Position numbers and translations under genes: made by a program. From the NCBI GenBank assembly GCA_041658245.1, contig JBBAAM010000004.1, forward strand, positions 50,823 to 114,822: DNA of 64,000 nucleotides, given 5' to 3'. Under the pieces are notes generated by a model that saw nothing but the letters and a program-made list of their open reading frames with translations, was not told the origin of the DNA and made no database searches. Shown piece by piece: positions 28,748-35,312 of the stretch. Positions within the stretch are counted from its first letter, which is position 1. Every line of letters begins with the position of its first letter. Source of the DNA: Fen-1258 sp041658245. Lineage in GTDB: Bacteria > Bacteroidota > Ignavibacteria > Ignavibacteriales > Melioribacteraceae.

Positions 28748-28999
28748 AAAAATAGTGATATTTTATCGAAAAGCAATGATGTTTTATCGAAAAGCAATGA
28801 TGTTTTTCCGAAAAATAATAACATTTTGCCGATTAGTTTTTATATATTATCAAATAGAAACGACATTTTACCGATTGGATTTTATAAATTAGCGATTAGT
28901 CATGATGTTTTATCGAATGGTTTTGATATTATATCGACAAGAAATGAAATTTTACCGTACGGCAATGATGTTTTATCTATAATTCTTCGTGTTATTTCG
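28748..28999. repeat. Twelve phased 21-bp degenerate tandem repeats
   Basis: A core like aatgatgttttatcg recurs every 21 bp without any insertion or deletion: the C of the terminal CG falls at 28767, 28788, 28809, 28830, 28851, 28872, 28893, 28914, 28935, 28956, 28977 and 28998. Units 2 and 3 are almost identical; others diverge by up to half. 21 bp equals two helical turns, so equivalent positions face the same side. The open frame through it (seven residues per unit, KSNDVLS-like) starts only with TTG and has no ribosome site, so I treat it as non-coding. It lies upstream of the HTH gene. Confidence 0.85.
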
Positions 29000-29055
29000 G
29001 TTAATATCTTGTTTTGGGGATACGATTTACGAACAAACCTGCCCGGCTCAGACGG

Positions 29056-29117
29056 GGATTAACAAATAACGATTTTTGATTTTGTTTTTAACTTCTAAAA
29101 TCAAAAATCGTTAATCC
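29056..29117. repeat. Strong hairpin, shared with the 3580-3655 repeat
   Basis: Perfect 15-bp stem acgatttttgatttt (29069-29083) with aaaatcaaaaatcgt (29097-29111), extended by ggattaa/ttaatcc at the ends across an asymmetric bulge. The words gatttacgaacaa and aaggattaacgatttt recur in the island near 3573-3590. It lies about 70 bases past the 3' end of the tRNA gene on the minus strand and could end that transcript. Confidence 0.65.
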
Positions 29118-29184
29118 TTGTTCTGAGATCAAAAAAATTTGGGTTGGCTATTTCGTCAGTAAGTTTGAATGAGAGAAAAAAGTG

Positions 29185-29268
29185 TGCGGAAGAGGGGACT
29201 TGAACCCCTAAGCCCTCACGGGCACTACCCCCTCAAAGTAGCGTGTCTACCAATTTCACCACTTCCGC
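29185..29268 (-). tRNA. tRNA-Leu (GAG)
   Basis: 84 bases on the minus strand. The acceptor stem GCGGAAG pairs with CTTCCGC, with discriminator A. The D-arm contains AATTGGTAGAC; the anticodon loop TTGAGGG (anticodon GAG at 29232-29234) closes on a CTACT/GGTAG stem; a long variable arm GCCCGTGAGGGC marks a class II tRNA; the T-loop is GGTTCAAGTCC. No CCA is encoded. It reads CUC and CUU codons. Confidence 0.95.
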
Positions 29269-29279
29269 AAAGAGCAGTA

Positions 29280-29310
29280 CAAAATTACATCGTTATCACC
29301 AAAAATGCAA
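29280..29310 (-). promoter_or_regulatory. Bacteroidota-type promoter of tRNA-Leu
   Basis: On the minus strand TTG (29310-29308), 20 bases, then TAATTTTG (29287-29280) matches the -33 and -7 (TAnnTTTG) boxes of the Bacteroidota housekeeping sigma factor. The tRNA 5' end is 12 bases downstream, leaving only a short leader. Confidence 0.65.
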
Positions 29311-29327
29311 GGTTCGCTGATAAAAAA

Positions 29328-29816
29328 TTATTCAGGAATCGGCTTTTGTCTGCCGCGTAAAATAATATCTTGCATATCTTGACGAAATTTTCTTTCAAAA
29401 GCAAGAAACTGCGCCATTTGCTTGGGTGTTAGTAAATTTTGAAGAGAAGAAACAAAATCAATTTTATTTTTTCGCATCATTTTTTCGACTGAAAGAAATT
29501 CTTCGTTAATTTTCTTCCATTCAGCATCAGTCGTTTGTCCATCTGGAGAGATAGATTTATCCCTTATCAGCATTGATAAACTATCTATCCGATCGTGCAA
29601 TTTTTTTTCTTTTTCTCTAAACTCATTTCTCCTGGAGAAGAACTTTACACTCGCCTCTTCCGACATATTTAGTTCTTCTATCAATTTAATTTTTTCCAAT
29701 TGATCAATTCTTTCACGCGGATTTCCTCTTTTGTTTCCCATATGATGTTGTTGAGAAAATATTTCTGTTGATACAACTGAGATCAATAAAAGCATGAATA
29801 AAAAATATATTTTCAT
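29328..29816 (-). CDS. Spy/CpxP-like (LTxxQ) periplasmic protein
   Basis: 162 residues with a signal peptide (FLFMLLLISVVSTEIFS). The rest is charged and helical, with a terminal LLTPKQMAQFLAFERKF that carries the LTxxQ motif of the Spy/CpxP/CnrX superfamily. Such proteins act as periplasmic chaperones or as metal or stress sensors. It follows the anti-sigma gene by 8 bp, an arrangement like CnrYXH, in which the periplasmic partner controls the anti-sigma factor. Sensing is inference; no clear metal cluster is visible. Confidence 0.75.
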   Translation of the reverse strand: MKIYFLFMLLLISVVSTEIFSQQHHMGNKRGNPRERIDQLEKIKLIEELNMSEEASVKFFSRRNEFREKEKKLHDRIDSLSMLIRDKSISPDGQTTDAEWKKINEEFLSVEKMMRKNKIDFVSSLQNLLTPKQMAQFLAFERKFRQDMQDIILRGRQKPIPE

Positions 29817-29824
29817 TTTACTAC

Positions 29825-30424
29825 CTATAATATTTTTGTTTGTTGAAGCAGAGAATAAACTTTTTCAAGTTCATCATCATCTAATTGTGAAAGTACTTTG
29901 TCGTAATCATTATCACTTTTAATCAAGGAGAAATCAGTACCGCTGCTTGCTGTTGAAATAGATTGATAAATAGTTCTGTCAATTTCCTGCTGAACTTTAT
30001 TATCGTTTACAATGCTGTCTGAAAACTGATCGGCAGAAACGATGTAGGAATCATCTGAGACAGAAGAAATATTAGTCGCAGTTATTTCATGTTGTTGAGT
30101 TACAGGTGATTGACGATTTGACTGGACAAATTGGAATGAAAAAAATAGTACGATAATGGCTGAAATAGCTATGGATGTACTAAACACTAATTTTTTGAGG
30201 GAGAATTCATAGCGATTCTTTCCCTGGTTTTCCCTGAATCTTGGAAGAACATTCGTAAAATAATTTTCATCCACCGAAACGGAGGAAAGTGATTTTAGTT
30301 TTTTAGATACTTCAACTAACTCATCCAACTCTTTTTGCAATGCAATTAAATCCGCAATTTTTTCCGGGAGATTCCCCTTTTCAGGAAAGCTCTCATCATA
30401 AATCTCGAATATTTTCTTATTCAT
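29825..30424 (-). CDS. Probable membrane anti-sigma factor
   Basis: About 200 residues. The open frame extends upstream to 30463, but the ATG at 30424 (after ggga) is more likely and overlaps the sigma gene end by 8 bases. An N-terminal cytosolic region of about 75 residues is followed by one transmembrane helix (SIAISAIIVLFFSFQFV, near 80-97) and a Ser/Asp-rich periplasmic tail. There is no HxxxCxxC zinc motif. The position between an ECF sigma factor and a Spy-like protein, plus topology, makes it the likely anti-sigma factor. Confidence 0.7.
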   Translation of the reverse strand: MNKKIFEIYDESFPEKGNLPEKIADLIALQKELDELVEVSKKLKSLSSVSVDENYFTNVLPRFRENQGKNRYEFSLKKLVFSTSIAISAIIVLFFSFQFVQSNRQSPVTQQHEITATNISSVSDDSYIVSADQFSDSIVNDNKVQQEIDRTIYQSISTASSGTDFSLIKSDNDYDKVLSQLDDDELEKVYSLLQQTKIL

Positions 30425-30971
30425 ATTCATTTCCCATGAGTTTATTAACTTTTTCAAATGCATGAAAATAGTTTGCTTTTAAACCGCCGACACTTTTCCC
30501 GGTGATTTGTGCAATCTCCTCATAACTTAATTCATCAAAATGGCGGAGAATAAAAATTTCTCTCTGTTTTTCAGGCAATTTTTGTAAAACTTTATCCAAT
30601 TTTTTTAGTTTTTCTTTGTCTTCAATATTTTTAACAAGGTCTTCATCTGTTGATAAACTGCTATTCTCCGGTGACTCAAAAGAGACGAATCTTCGTAACT
30701 TTTGTTTTTTAATATAATTGATACTGCGTGTAATTGTTATCCGGTAAATCCAGGTAAATAAAGAAGACTGGAAATTGAAATTTTTTAATTTATCATAAAG
30801 TACAAGTAAAACTTCCTGAACAATTTCATCAGAATCAAAATGATTTCCGGTCATTCTTCTCGCATGCCAATAAATCTTCGTTTGGTATTTACGTACGAGT
30901 TTATTGAACGAAACTTCATCGCCGTCAAGAAAACGGCGGACTAAATCAAAATCAGAATACTCTTCCGGCAT
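30417..30971 (-). CDS. ECF-type RNA polymerase sigma factor
   Basis: 184 residues with both sigma regions. Region 2: FNKLVRKYQTKIYWHARRMT, DEIVQEVLLVLYDKL and SLFTWIYRITITRSINYIKK. Region 4: LQKLPEKQREIFILRHFDEL then YEEIAQITGKSVGGLKANYF. It is RpoE-like in length and layout. The next gene is the likely anti-sigma factor, overlapping slightly. A divergent spy-like gene starts 136 bp away, so both promoters share the interval containing the inverted repeat at 31012-31037. Confidence 0.93.
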   Translation of the reverse strand: MPEEYSDFDLVRRFLDGDEVSFNKLVRKYQTKIYWHARRMTGNHFDSDEIVQEVLLVLYDKLKNFNFQSSLFTWIYRITITRSINYIKKQKLRRFVSFESPENSSLSTDEDLVKNIEDKEKLKKLDKVLQKLPEKQREIFILRHFDELSYEEIAQITGKSVGGLKANYFHAFEKVNKLMGNEYE

Positions 30972-31011
30972 ATCTTCTATTTATAATTTTAGACACATTT
31001 CTATAACCAAA

Positions 31012-31037
31012 GGTTTAATTCGCAACTCATTTAAACC
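31012..31037. promoter_or_regulatory. Inverted repeat between divergent sigma and spy-like genes
   Basis: ggtttaa (31012-31018) and ttaaacc (31031-31037) are perfect inverted arms separated by 12 bases, midway between the ECF sigma gene and the divergent Spy-like gene. It could be an operator, or include an ECF promoter element for one side. No typical GAAC/GTC pair could be fixed. Confidence 0.4.
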
Positions 31038-31106
31038 ATTGTCAATTCTCTGCTGTCAAAGGTGCGAAAGAAAATTTATTTCAAAAAAAATATAAGGAAT
31101 AACAAA

Positions 31107-31598
31107 ATGAAATCATTCATGAAATTTTTCGTGCCGGTGTTTCTCTTGGTTTTTACTATCGGAATTTCTGCACAACCCGGTACAGGAATGGGAATGGGCA
31201 AACGGAAAGCAGTAATTGCCGAAAAGCTAAATTTAACGGCTGATCAAGAAAAGAAAATTGAAGACATCCGTACTAATCACCAGAAAAAAATGATTGATCT
31301 ACGGGCAGATATGGCAAAACTTCATCTTGAGAAAAAGGAATTACTAAATAAGGGTAATTTTGATCGTAAATCTTTTTTAGCGCTTGAAGAAAAAATAATG
31401 AAACAAAAAAATACTATCGAGATGGTAACGGCAAACCATCAAATGGATGTTTATGATGTTTTAGACGCTAAACAAAAAGAACTTTGGAATGACCGCCCCA
31501 TGCATAAAGGAATGGGAATGCGCGGTAAAGGTTTAAGACAAAATAGTCATCGCCCGAACAACTGCTGTGAGTTTGAACATCCCCCAAAAGGAGAATGA
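31107..31598 (+). CDS. Spy/CpxP-family periplasmic protein with Met/His/Cys-rich tail
   Basis: 163 residues from the ATG at 31107 (aaggaat upstream); the open frame begins 15 codons earlier. Signal peptide FFVPVFLLVFTIGISA is followed by GTGMGMGKRK, then the LTxxQ motif (LNLTADQEKKIEDIRTNHQK) and a long helical segment, a Spy-like layout. The tail has Met, His and a Cys pair (HRPNNCCEFEH) that could bind metal such as copper or zinc. Divergent from the sigma/anti-sigma genes, it may be a target of that sigma factor. Confidence 0.8.
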   Translation: MKSFMKFFVPVFLLVFTIGISAQPGTGMGMGKRKAVIAEKLNLTADQEKKIEDIRTNHQKKMIDLRADMAKLHLEKKELLNKGNFDRKSFLALEEKIMKQKNTIEMVTANHQMDVYDVLDAKQKELWNDRPMHKGMGMRGKGLRQNSHRPNNCCEFEHPPKGE

Positions 31599-31629
31599 GT
31601 TCTCGGTAGAATGTAAATAAAAATATTAT

Positions 31630-31655
31630 CTTGAAGGTCTCAACGGACCTTCAAG
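31630..31655. terminator. Bidirectional hairpin terminator
   Basis: Perfect 10-bp stem cttgaaggtc / gaccttcaag with loop tcaacg, between two genes that converge (ends at 31598 and 31661). An A/T-rich tract follows on either strand, with a better U-run for minus-strand transcripts (gataatattttta). Confidence 0.8.
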
Positions 31656-31660
31656 ATTTC

Positions 31661-32371
31661 TTATAAATCCCCTTCGATCGGTCTTAACACAATTTCTTCG
31701 GTTACAATATTCCCCTCTTGTTTATAAATTGAAAGTATCAAACTTGCAACATTATCGGGATTCATCATTCGAAAACCATATTTAGAGCTAACTTCCGGCG
31801 ACCATATTTCCGTATCGGTTGCCGCGGGATAAACATTAATCACACGGATATTATACTTTCTTACTTCTTCTCTTAACACTTGCGAGAAGGCTTTTAAACC
31901 GGCTTTGGAAGCTGAATAAGCTCCGCTTTGGTGAAAGATTTTTTCGGTAACCACAGACAAGATATTTACTATCGTCCCCTTATTTCTCTTTATCATAAAT
32001 GGAAGAACCGCTTTAATTGTATAAATTGAACCGAGCAAGTTTGTGTGAATAATACTTTCAATATCTTCAAGTAAATTATGTTCAACTTTCTTAAAAGAAG
32101 TGATCCCGGCATTATTTATAAGACAATCTATTCCTTCAACTCCAAATGTTTTTTCTACAAATGAAAAAACATTTTCTCTTGTAGAGATATCTAAAGGATA
32201 AGAATTAATTATCGCCCCAGTTTGAATTGCATTCTGCAGTACTTCCAATTTTTCTTTCCGGCGGGCTGTAGCATAAACATGGTAACCTGAATTAGCAAAT
32301 TCAATTGCAAGAGACTTCCCTATTCCGGAACTAGCTCCGGTTATCCATATTTTTTCATTGACAGGGGACAT
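31661..32371 (-). CDS. SDR-family oxidoreductase, sepiapterin reductase-like
   Basis: 236 residues with a classical SDR fold: NADP-binding GASSGIG (12-18), NNAG (86-89) and a Ser139-Tyr152-Lys156 catalytic set (YSASK). The C-terminus VTEEIVLRPIEGDL resembles, as far as I recall, the end of the Chlorobium tepidum sepiapterin reductase (EEIILRPTSGDI). The start overlaps the folE stop as TAATG, and PTPS precedes folE. By context it should reduce a 6-pyruvoyl-tetrahydropterin to a tetrahydrobiopterin. SDR substrates are hard to predict, so the reaction is inference. Confidence 0.8.
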   Translation of the reverse strand: MSPVNEKIWITGASSGIGKSLAIEFANSGYHVYATARRKEKLEVLQNAIQTGAIINSYPLDISTRENVFSFVEKTFGVEGIDCLINNAGITSFKKVEHNLLEDIESIIHTNLLGSIYTIKAVLPFMIKRNKGTIVNILSVVTEKIFHQSGAYSASKAGLKAFSQVLREEVRKYNIRVINVYPAATDTEIWSPEVSSKYGFRMMNPDNVASLILSIYKQEGNIVTEEIVLRPIEGDL

Positions 32372-32937
32372 TAAATTTTATTCATCCGAATCAAATTTAA
32401 GAATTCCGTCCGTGTACGTGCATCTTCTTTGAATAAACCGTGCATTGCACTTGATGTGGCAGATGAATTCTGCTTTTCAACGCCTCGCATCATCATGCAC
32501 ATGTGATAGGCTTCCGAAACAACCGCCACACCTTTTGGAGCTAAATATTTGTCCAATGTATCAGCAATTTGCTGGGTCATTCTTTCTTGAACTTGAAGTC
32601 GTCTAGCAAAAACATCAACAATACGGGGTATCTTGCTTAGACCAACTATCTTCCCATCTGGAACATAAGCAATGTGCACTTTGCCATAAAATGGGAGCAT
32701 ATGGTGTTCGCAAAGACTATAGAAATCGATATTTTTCACCAATACCATTTCGTCATACTTTTCATCAAAAATAGCATTATTTAGAACTTCGTCAATATCT
32801 TTGTTATATCCGGAAGTTAAAAACTCGTAAGCTTTCGCAACACGTTTTGGTGTCCGCAGCAAACCTTCACGCTTGGGGTCTTCTCCAATTTTTACGAGAA
32901 TTGTTTCAACCAAACTTTCAATTTTATTCAAATCCAT
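32371..32937 (-). CDS. folE: GTP cyclohydrolase I
   Basis: 189 residues from the ATG at 32937, which has agaggag inside the end of the PTPS gene; a longer upstream frame is probably not used. Zinc ligands are visible: Cys76 and His79 in SLCEHHMLPFYGK, and Cys147 in YHMCMMMRGV. RTPKRVAKAYEFLTSGY is a further family segment. It converts GTP to 7,8-dihydroneopterin triphosphate, the shared precursor of folate and biopterin. It sits between a PTPS-like gene and an SDR, with a separate folA/thyA pair 6 kb away. Confidence 0.95.
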   Translation of the reverse strand: MDLNKIESLVETILVKIGEDPKREGLLRTPKRVAKAYEFLTSGYNKDIDEVLNNAIFDEKYDEMVLVKNIDFYSLCEHHMLPFYGKVHIAYVPDGKIVGLSKIPRIVDVFARRLQVQERMTQQIADTLDKYLAPKGVAVVSEAYHMCMMMRGVEKQNSSATSSAMHGLFKEDARTRTEFLNLIRMNKI

Positions 32938-32938
32938 T

Positions 32939-33346
32939 TTATTCTCCTCTGTACTCAACGTAATTATTTTCTGTTTCATACAACTTAACAGAAAATAATT
33001 TACCGGCTGGTATTTTGTTTTGCAATTCATTCCAAACGGCAATACAAATATTTTCTGCCGTAGGGATTATCCCTTGCAGAAAATCTACTTCGTGGTTTAA
33101 ATGATGGTGATCTACTTTTTTAATTATGTGATCGTAAATGATTTTTTTAAGAATTTTTAAATCGATAACATACCCGGATTTCTTGTCAACATCACCGCAG
33201 ACCACAATTTCCAAAACAAAATTATGCCCATGTCCATAAGGATTTGCACATTTATCGTACAAGGAAATATTTTCTTCAGTGGTTAATGCATCGTTGAACA
33301 AACGATGCGAAGCACTGAAAACTTCTCTGCGTGTTACATAAACCAT
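32939..33346 (-). CDS. 6-pyruvoyl-tetrahydropterin synthase-like protein (PTPS/QueD family)
   Basis: 135 residues. Zinc ligands are His14 (SASHRL), His39 and His41 (KCANPYGHGHN). The catalytic triad is Cys33, Asp79 and His80 (VDHHHLN), with substrate-binding Glu124 in LYETENNYVEYRGE. The numbers run a constant 9 below those I recall for mammalian PTPS (Cys42, Asp88, His89, Glu133), so no gaps separate them. The tail resembles PTPS (YETDNN) more than E. coli QueD (ETCTAGC). It should make 6-pyruvoyl-tetrahydropterin; a queuosine role remains possible, though no queC, queE or queF is nearby. Confidence 0.85.
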   Translation of the reverse strand: MVYVTRREVFSASHRLFNDALTTEENISLYDKCANPYGHGHNFVLEIVVCGDVDKKSGYVIDLKILKKIIYDHIIKKVDHHHLNHEVDFLQGIIPTAENICIAVWNELQNKIPAGKLFSVKLYETENNYVEYRGE

Positions 33347-33347
33347 T

Positions 33348-33803
33348 TTATTTTAATGCTTCCAAGACTTCTTTTGTATGTCCATCGACTTTAACTTTGG
33401 AAAAAATCTTTTTAATTTTTCCTTTTTCATCAATAACTACAGTCGTACGTTCAATTCCCATGTATTTTTTCCCATACATACTTTTCTCTTTCCACACTCC
33501 GTACTTTTCAATCATTTCTTTGGATTCATCACTGAGTAAAGGGAATGGTAAACTGAATTTATCGCTGAAGTTTTTGTGAGACTTTACCGCATCAGCGCTT
33601 ACGCCAAGTATAATTGAATTGCTCTTTTTGAAAACTGCAAATTCATCACGAAAACTGCATGCTTCTGTAGTACAGCCTGGTGTATTATCTTTCGGATAAA
33701 AATAGAGAACGACTTTTTTCCCTGCATAATCTTTTAACGAATGAACTTTCCCGTCTTGATCAAATAATTTGAACACAGGAGCTTTTTTACCTTCTTCGAT
33801 CAT
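33348..33803 (-). CDS. bcp: Thiol peroxidase of the Bcp/PrxQ family
   Basis: 151 residues. Peroxidatic Cys44 and resolving Cys49 appear in FYPKDNTPGCTTEACSFRD, the classical atypical 2-Cys Bcp spacing, followed by ILGVSADAVKSHKNF. It reduces hydrogen peroxide and organic peroxides with thioredoxin. It lies 20 bp after a second peroxiredoxin and directly before the PTPS gene (1 bp), so these genes may form one transcript. Confidence 0.93.
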   Translation of the reverse strand: MIEEGKKAPVFKLFDQDGKVHSLKDYAGKKVVLYFYPKDNTPGCTTEACSFRDEFAVFKKSNSIILGVSADAVKSHKNFSDKFSLPFPLLSDESKEMIEKYGVWKEKSMYGKKYMGIERTTVVIDEKGKIKKIFSKVKVDGHTKEVLEALK

Positions 33804-33823
33804 AAATTCACCTATTCATAACT

Positions 33824-34294
33824 TTATTTTAGAGAATCTTGAATTGCTGTATAATTTGGTTCGTCTCCGGCATTTTCTAATACTTCTGCATATTTAACAA
33901 TTCCGTTTGGATCGACAACAAATGCAGAACGTTTTGCAACACCTTTGAAATCCAACTTACCGGGAGCAAAAACGTCATAAAATGCGCCATAAGCTGGAGC
34001 TACTTCTTTATTAAAATCACTAAGTAAGGGGAAATTAATTTCATTGCGTTCCTTCCAAAGTTTTAAACTAAATGGACTATCAACACTTATCCCTAACACT
34101 TGTGCATTAAGGTTGGAATAACGATCCATATTATCACGCATAGAACACATCTCTTTTGTGCAGACACCGGAATTTGCAAACGGGAAAAACAGAAGCACTA
34201 CATTTTTCCCTCTAAATGAATTTAGTGAAACAGCTTCGGTGTTTGTATTTTTTAAAGTGAAATTCGGGGCGATTGACCCAAGAGTAACAGACAT
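33824..34294 (-). CDS. AhpE-like peroxiredoxin
   Basis: 156 residues. The active site is FPFANSGVCTKEMCSMRD with Cys45 as peroxidatic residue and a second Cys at 50; ILGISVDSPFSLKLW and RSAFVVDPNGIVKY follow. The sequence is nearer to AhpE/1-Cys-like enzymes than to Bcp. The start has aaagga close upstream. Adjacent Bcp and this protein give a two-enzyme peroxide defence, possibly recycled by bacillithiol, whose gene bshC is in this window. Confidence 0.88.
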   Translation of the reverse strand: MSVTLGSIAPNFTLKNTNTEAVSLNSFRGKNVVLLFFPFANSGVCTKEMCSMRDNMDRYSNLNAQVLGISVDSPFSLKLWKERNEINFPLLSDFNKEVAPAYGAFYDVFAPGKLDFKGVAKRSAFVVDPNGIVKYAEVLENAGDEPNYTAIQDSLK

Positions 34295-34439
34295 ATTTTT
34301 TCCTTTTTTTTATATAGTAAACAATATTGAAGAAAAATAGTTCCTAGTTTTTGCATTCATTCTTAAAGTATGTTTTACAAAATCTATTTTTACATAATCT
34401 GCATTGAGAATGATAAATTTTAAAATGGATGTCTCCTGC

Positions 34440-35312
34440 TTAAAGCAATTTATAAACAATAACAATAGTGGTAAGACTGTATAAAAGAATGTTCATGATC
34501 ATCGGGATATCCGTTACCATTATTTCCGTAGTATTTTCTCCCTTATTGTGATTGATAACTAAAAACATATACCTGAAAATTCCAAAGACAACAAATGGAG
34601 TTGTGTAGATCAAGTGCTCGGTTTGAAAAACTGTGATAGTGCGAAGCGAAACTGTGTACAATGCATAACTGATTATTACGCCGGCAGCTGCTATTGTCGC
34701 CATCTGATCTATAAAATTAGTGGAATAAAATTCAAGCACTTTTCTTGTTGAGGATTGTTCATCGCCCACAACAACAAGCTCGGAACGTCTTTTCATTACG
34801 GCGAGAAAGAGTGAAAGAAACATAGTGGTCAAGATCAGCCAACTTGATATTTCCACAGAAATGATTAACGCTCCTGCTGTAACCCGGATCATGAATCCTG
34901 CGGCAATACTAAAAATATCCAATAGGACGAGATGCTTTAATTTAAACGTATAAAAAATATTGATCACTAAATAGAGTAAGGCAAATATTTTGAACATCGG
35001 GTTCGTATAAATTGATAAGAGCAGTCCAAGTGCCAAAAGAATTATTGCAATAGTAATTCCATTGGCGTTTGAAATTTTCCCCGATGCAATTGGTCTCATC
35101 TTTTTTAAAGGATGATGTCTGTCGGCTTCCGCATCAACAATATCATTAATAACATAAACAACACTTGAAAGCAAACAAAATATAATAAATGCTATAAGCG
35201 ATTTGATCAAATAATCAGGGTGAAAAAGATTACGCGAATATATCACCGGAATAAAAACGAAGAAGTTTTTTATCCATTGAGGTACTCTGATTAGTTTAAA
35301 TATATCTTTCAT
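34440..35312 (-). CDS. UbiA-family prenyltransferase, decaprenyl-phosphate phosphoribosyltransferase-like
   Basis: 290 residues with eight to nine transmembrane helices. The first Asp-rich motif is NDIVDAEADRHHPLKKMRP, and the second active-site segment is LLDIFSIAAGFMIRVTAGA. Both resemble the DPPR synthase branch (Rv3806c-like), which couples PRPP to a polyprenyl phosphate in arabinogalactan-type or other glycolipid pathways. The start abuts the stop of the mutase gene with no gap. The exact acceptor is unproven; surface-glycan genes later in the window would fit. Confidence 0.8.
   Translation of the reverse strand: MKDIFKLIRVPQWIKNFFVFIPVIYSRNLFHPDYLIKSLIAFIIFCLLSSVVYVINDIVDAEADRHHPLKKMRPIASGKISNANGITIAIILLALGLLLSIYTNPMFKIFALLYLVINIFYTFKLKHLVLLDIFSIAAGFMIRVTAGALIISVEISSWLILTTMFLSLFLAVMKRRSELVVVGDEQSSTRKVLEFYSTNFIDQMATIAAAGVIISYALYTVSLRTITVFQTEHLIYTTPFVVFGIFRYMFLVINHNKGENTTEIMVTDIPMIMNILLYSLTTIVIVYKLL

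Noticed and set aside
28748..28999. CRISPR-like array
   Set aside because: The units are contiguous 21-bp degenerate repeats with no unique spacers and no cas genes.
28712..29062. 116-codon open frame through the 21-bp repeats
   Set aside because: It starts with TTG, has no ribosome site and consists of the tandem repeat plus repeat-derived sequence. Treated as non-coding, though recorded as a finding.
32938..33042. Longer folE start
   Set aside because: The upstream extension lies inside the PTPS gene, and the ATG at 32937 has a strong agaggag site and matches the family's length.
32939..33346. Plain QueD label for queuosine synthesis
   Set aside because: Residues at the C-terminal substrate site and gene neighbours fit PTPS better; kept only as an alternative.
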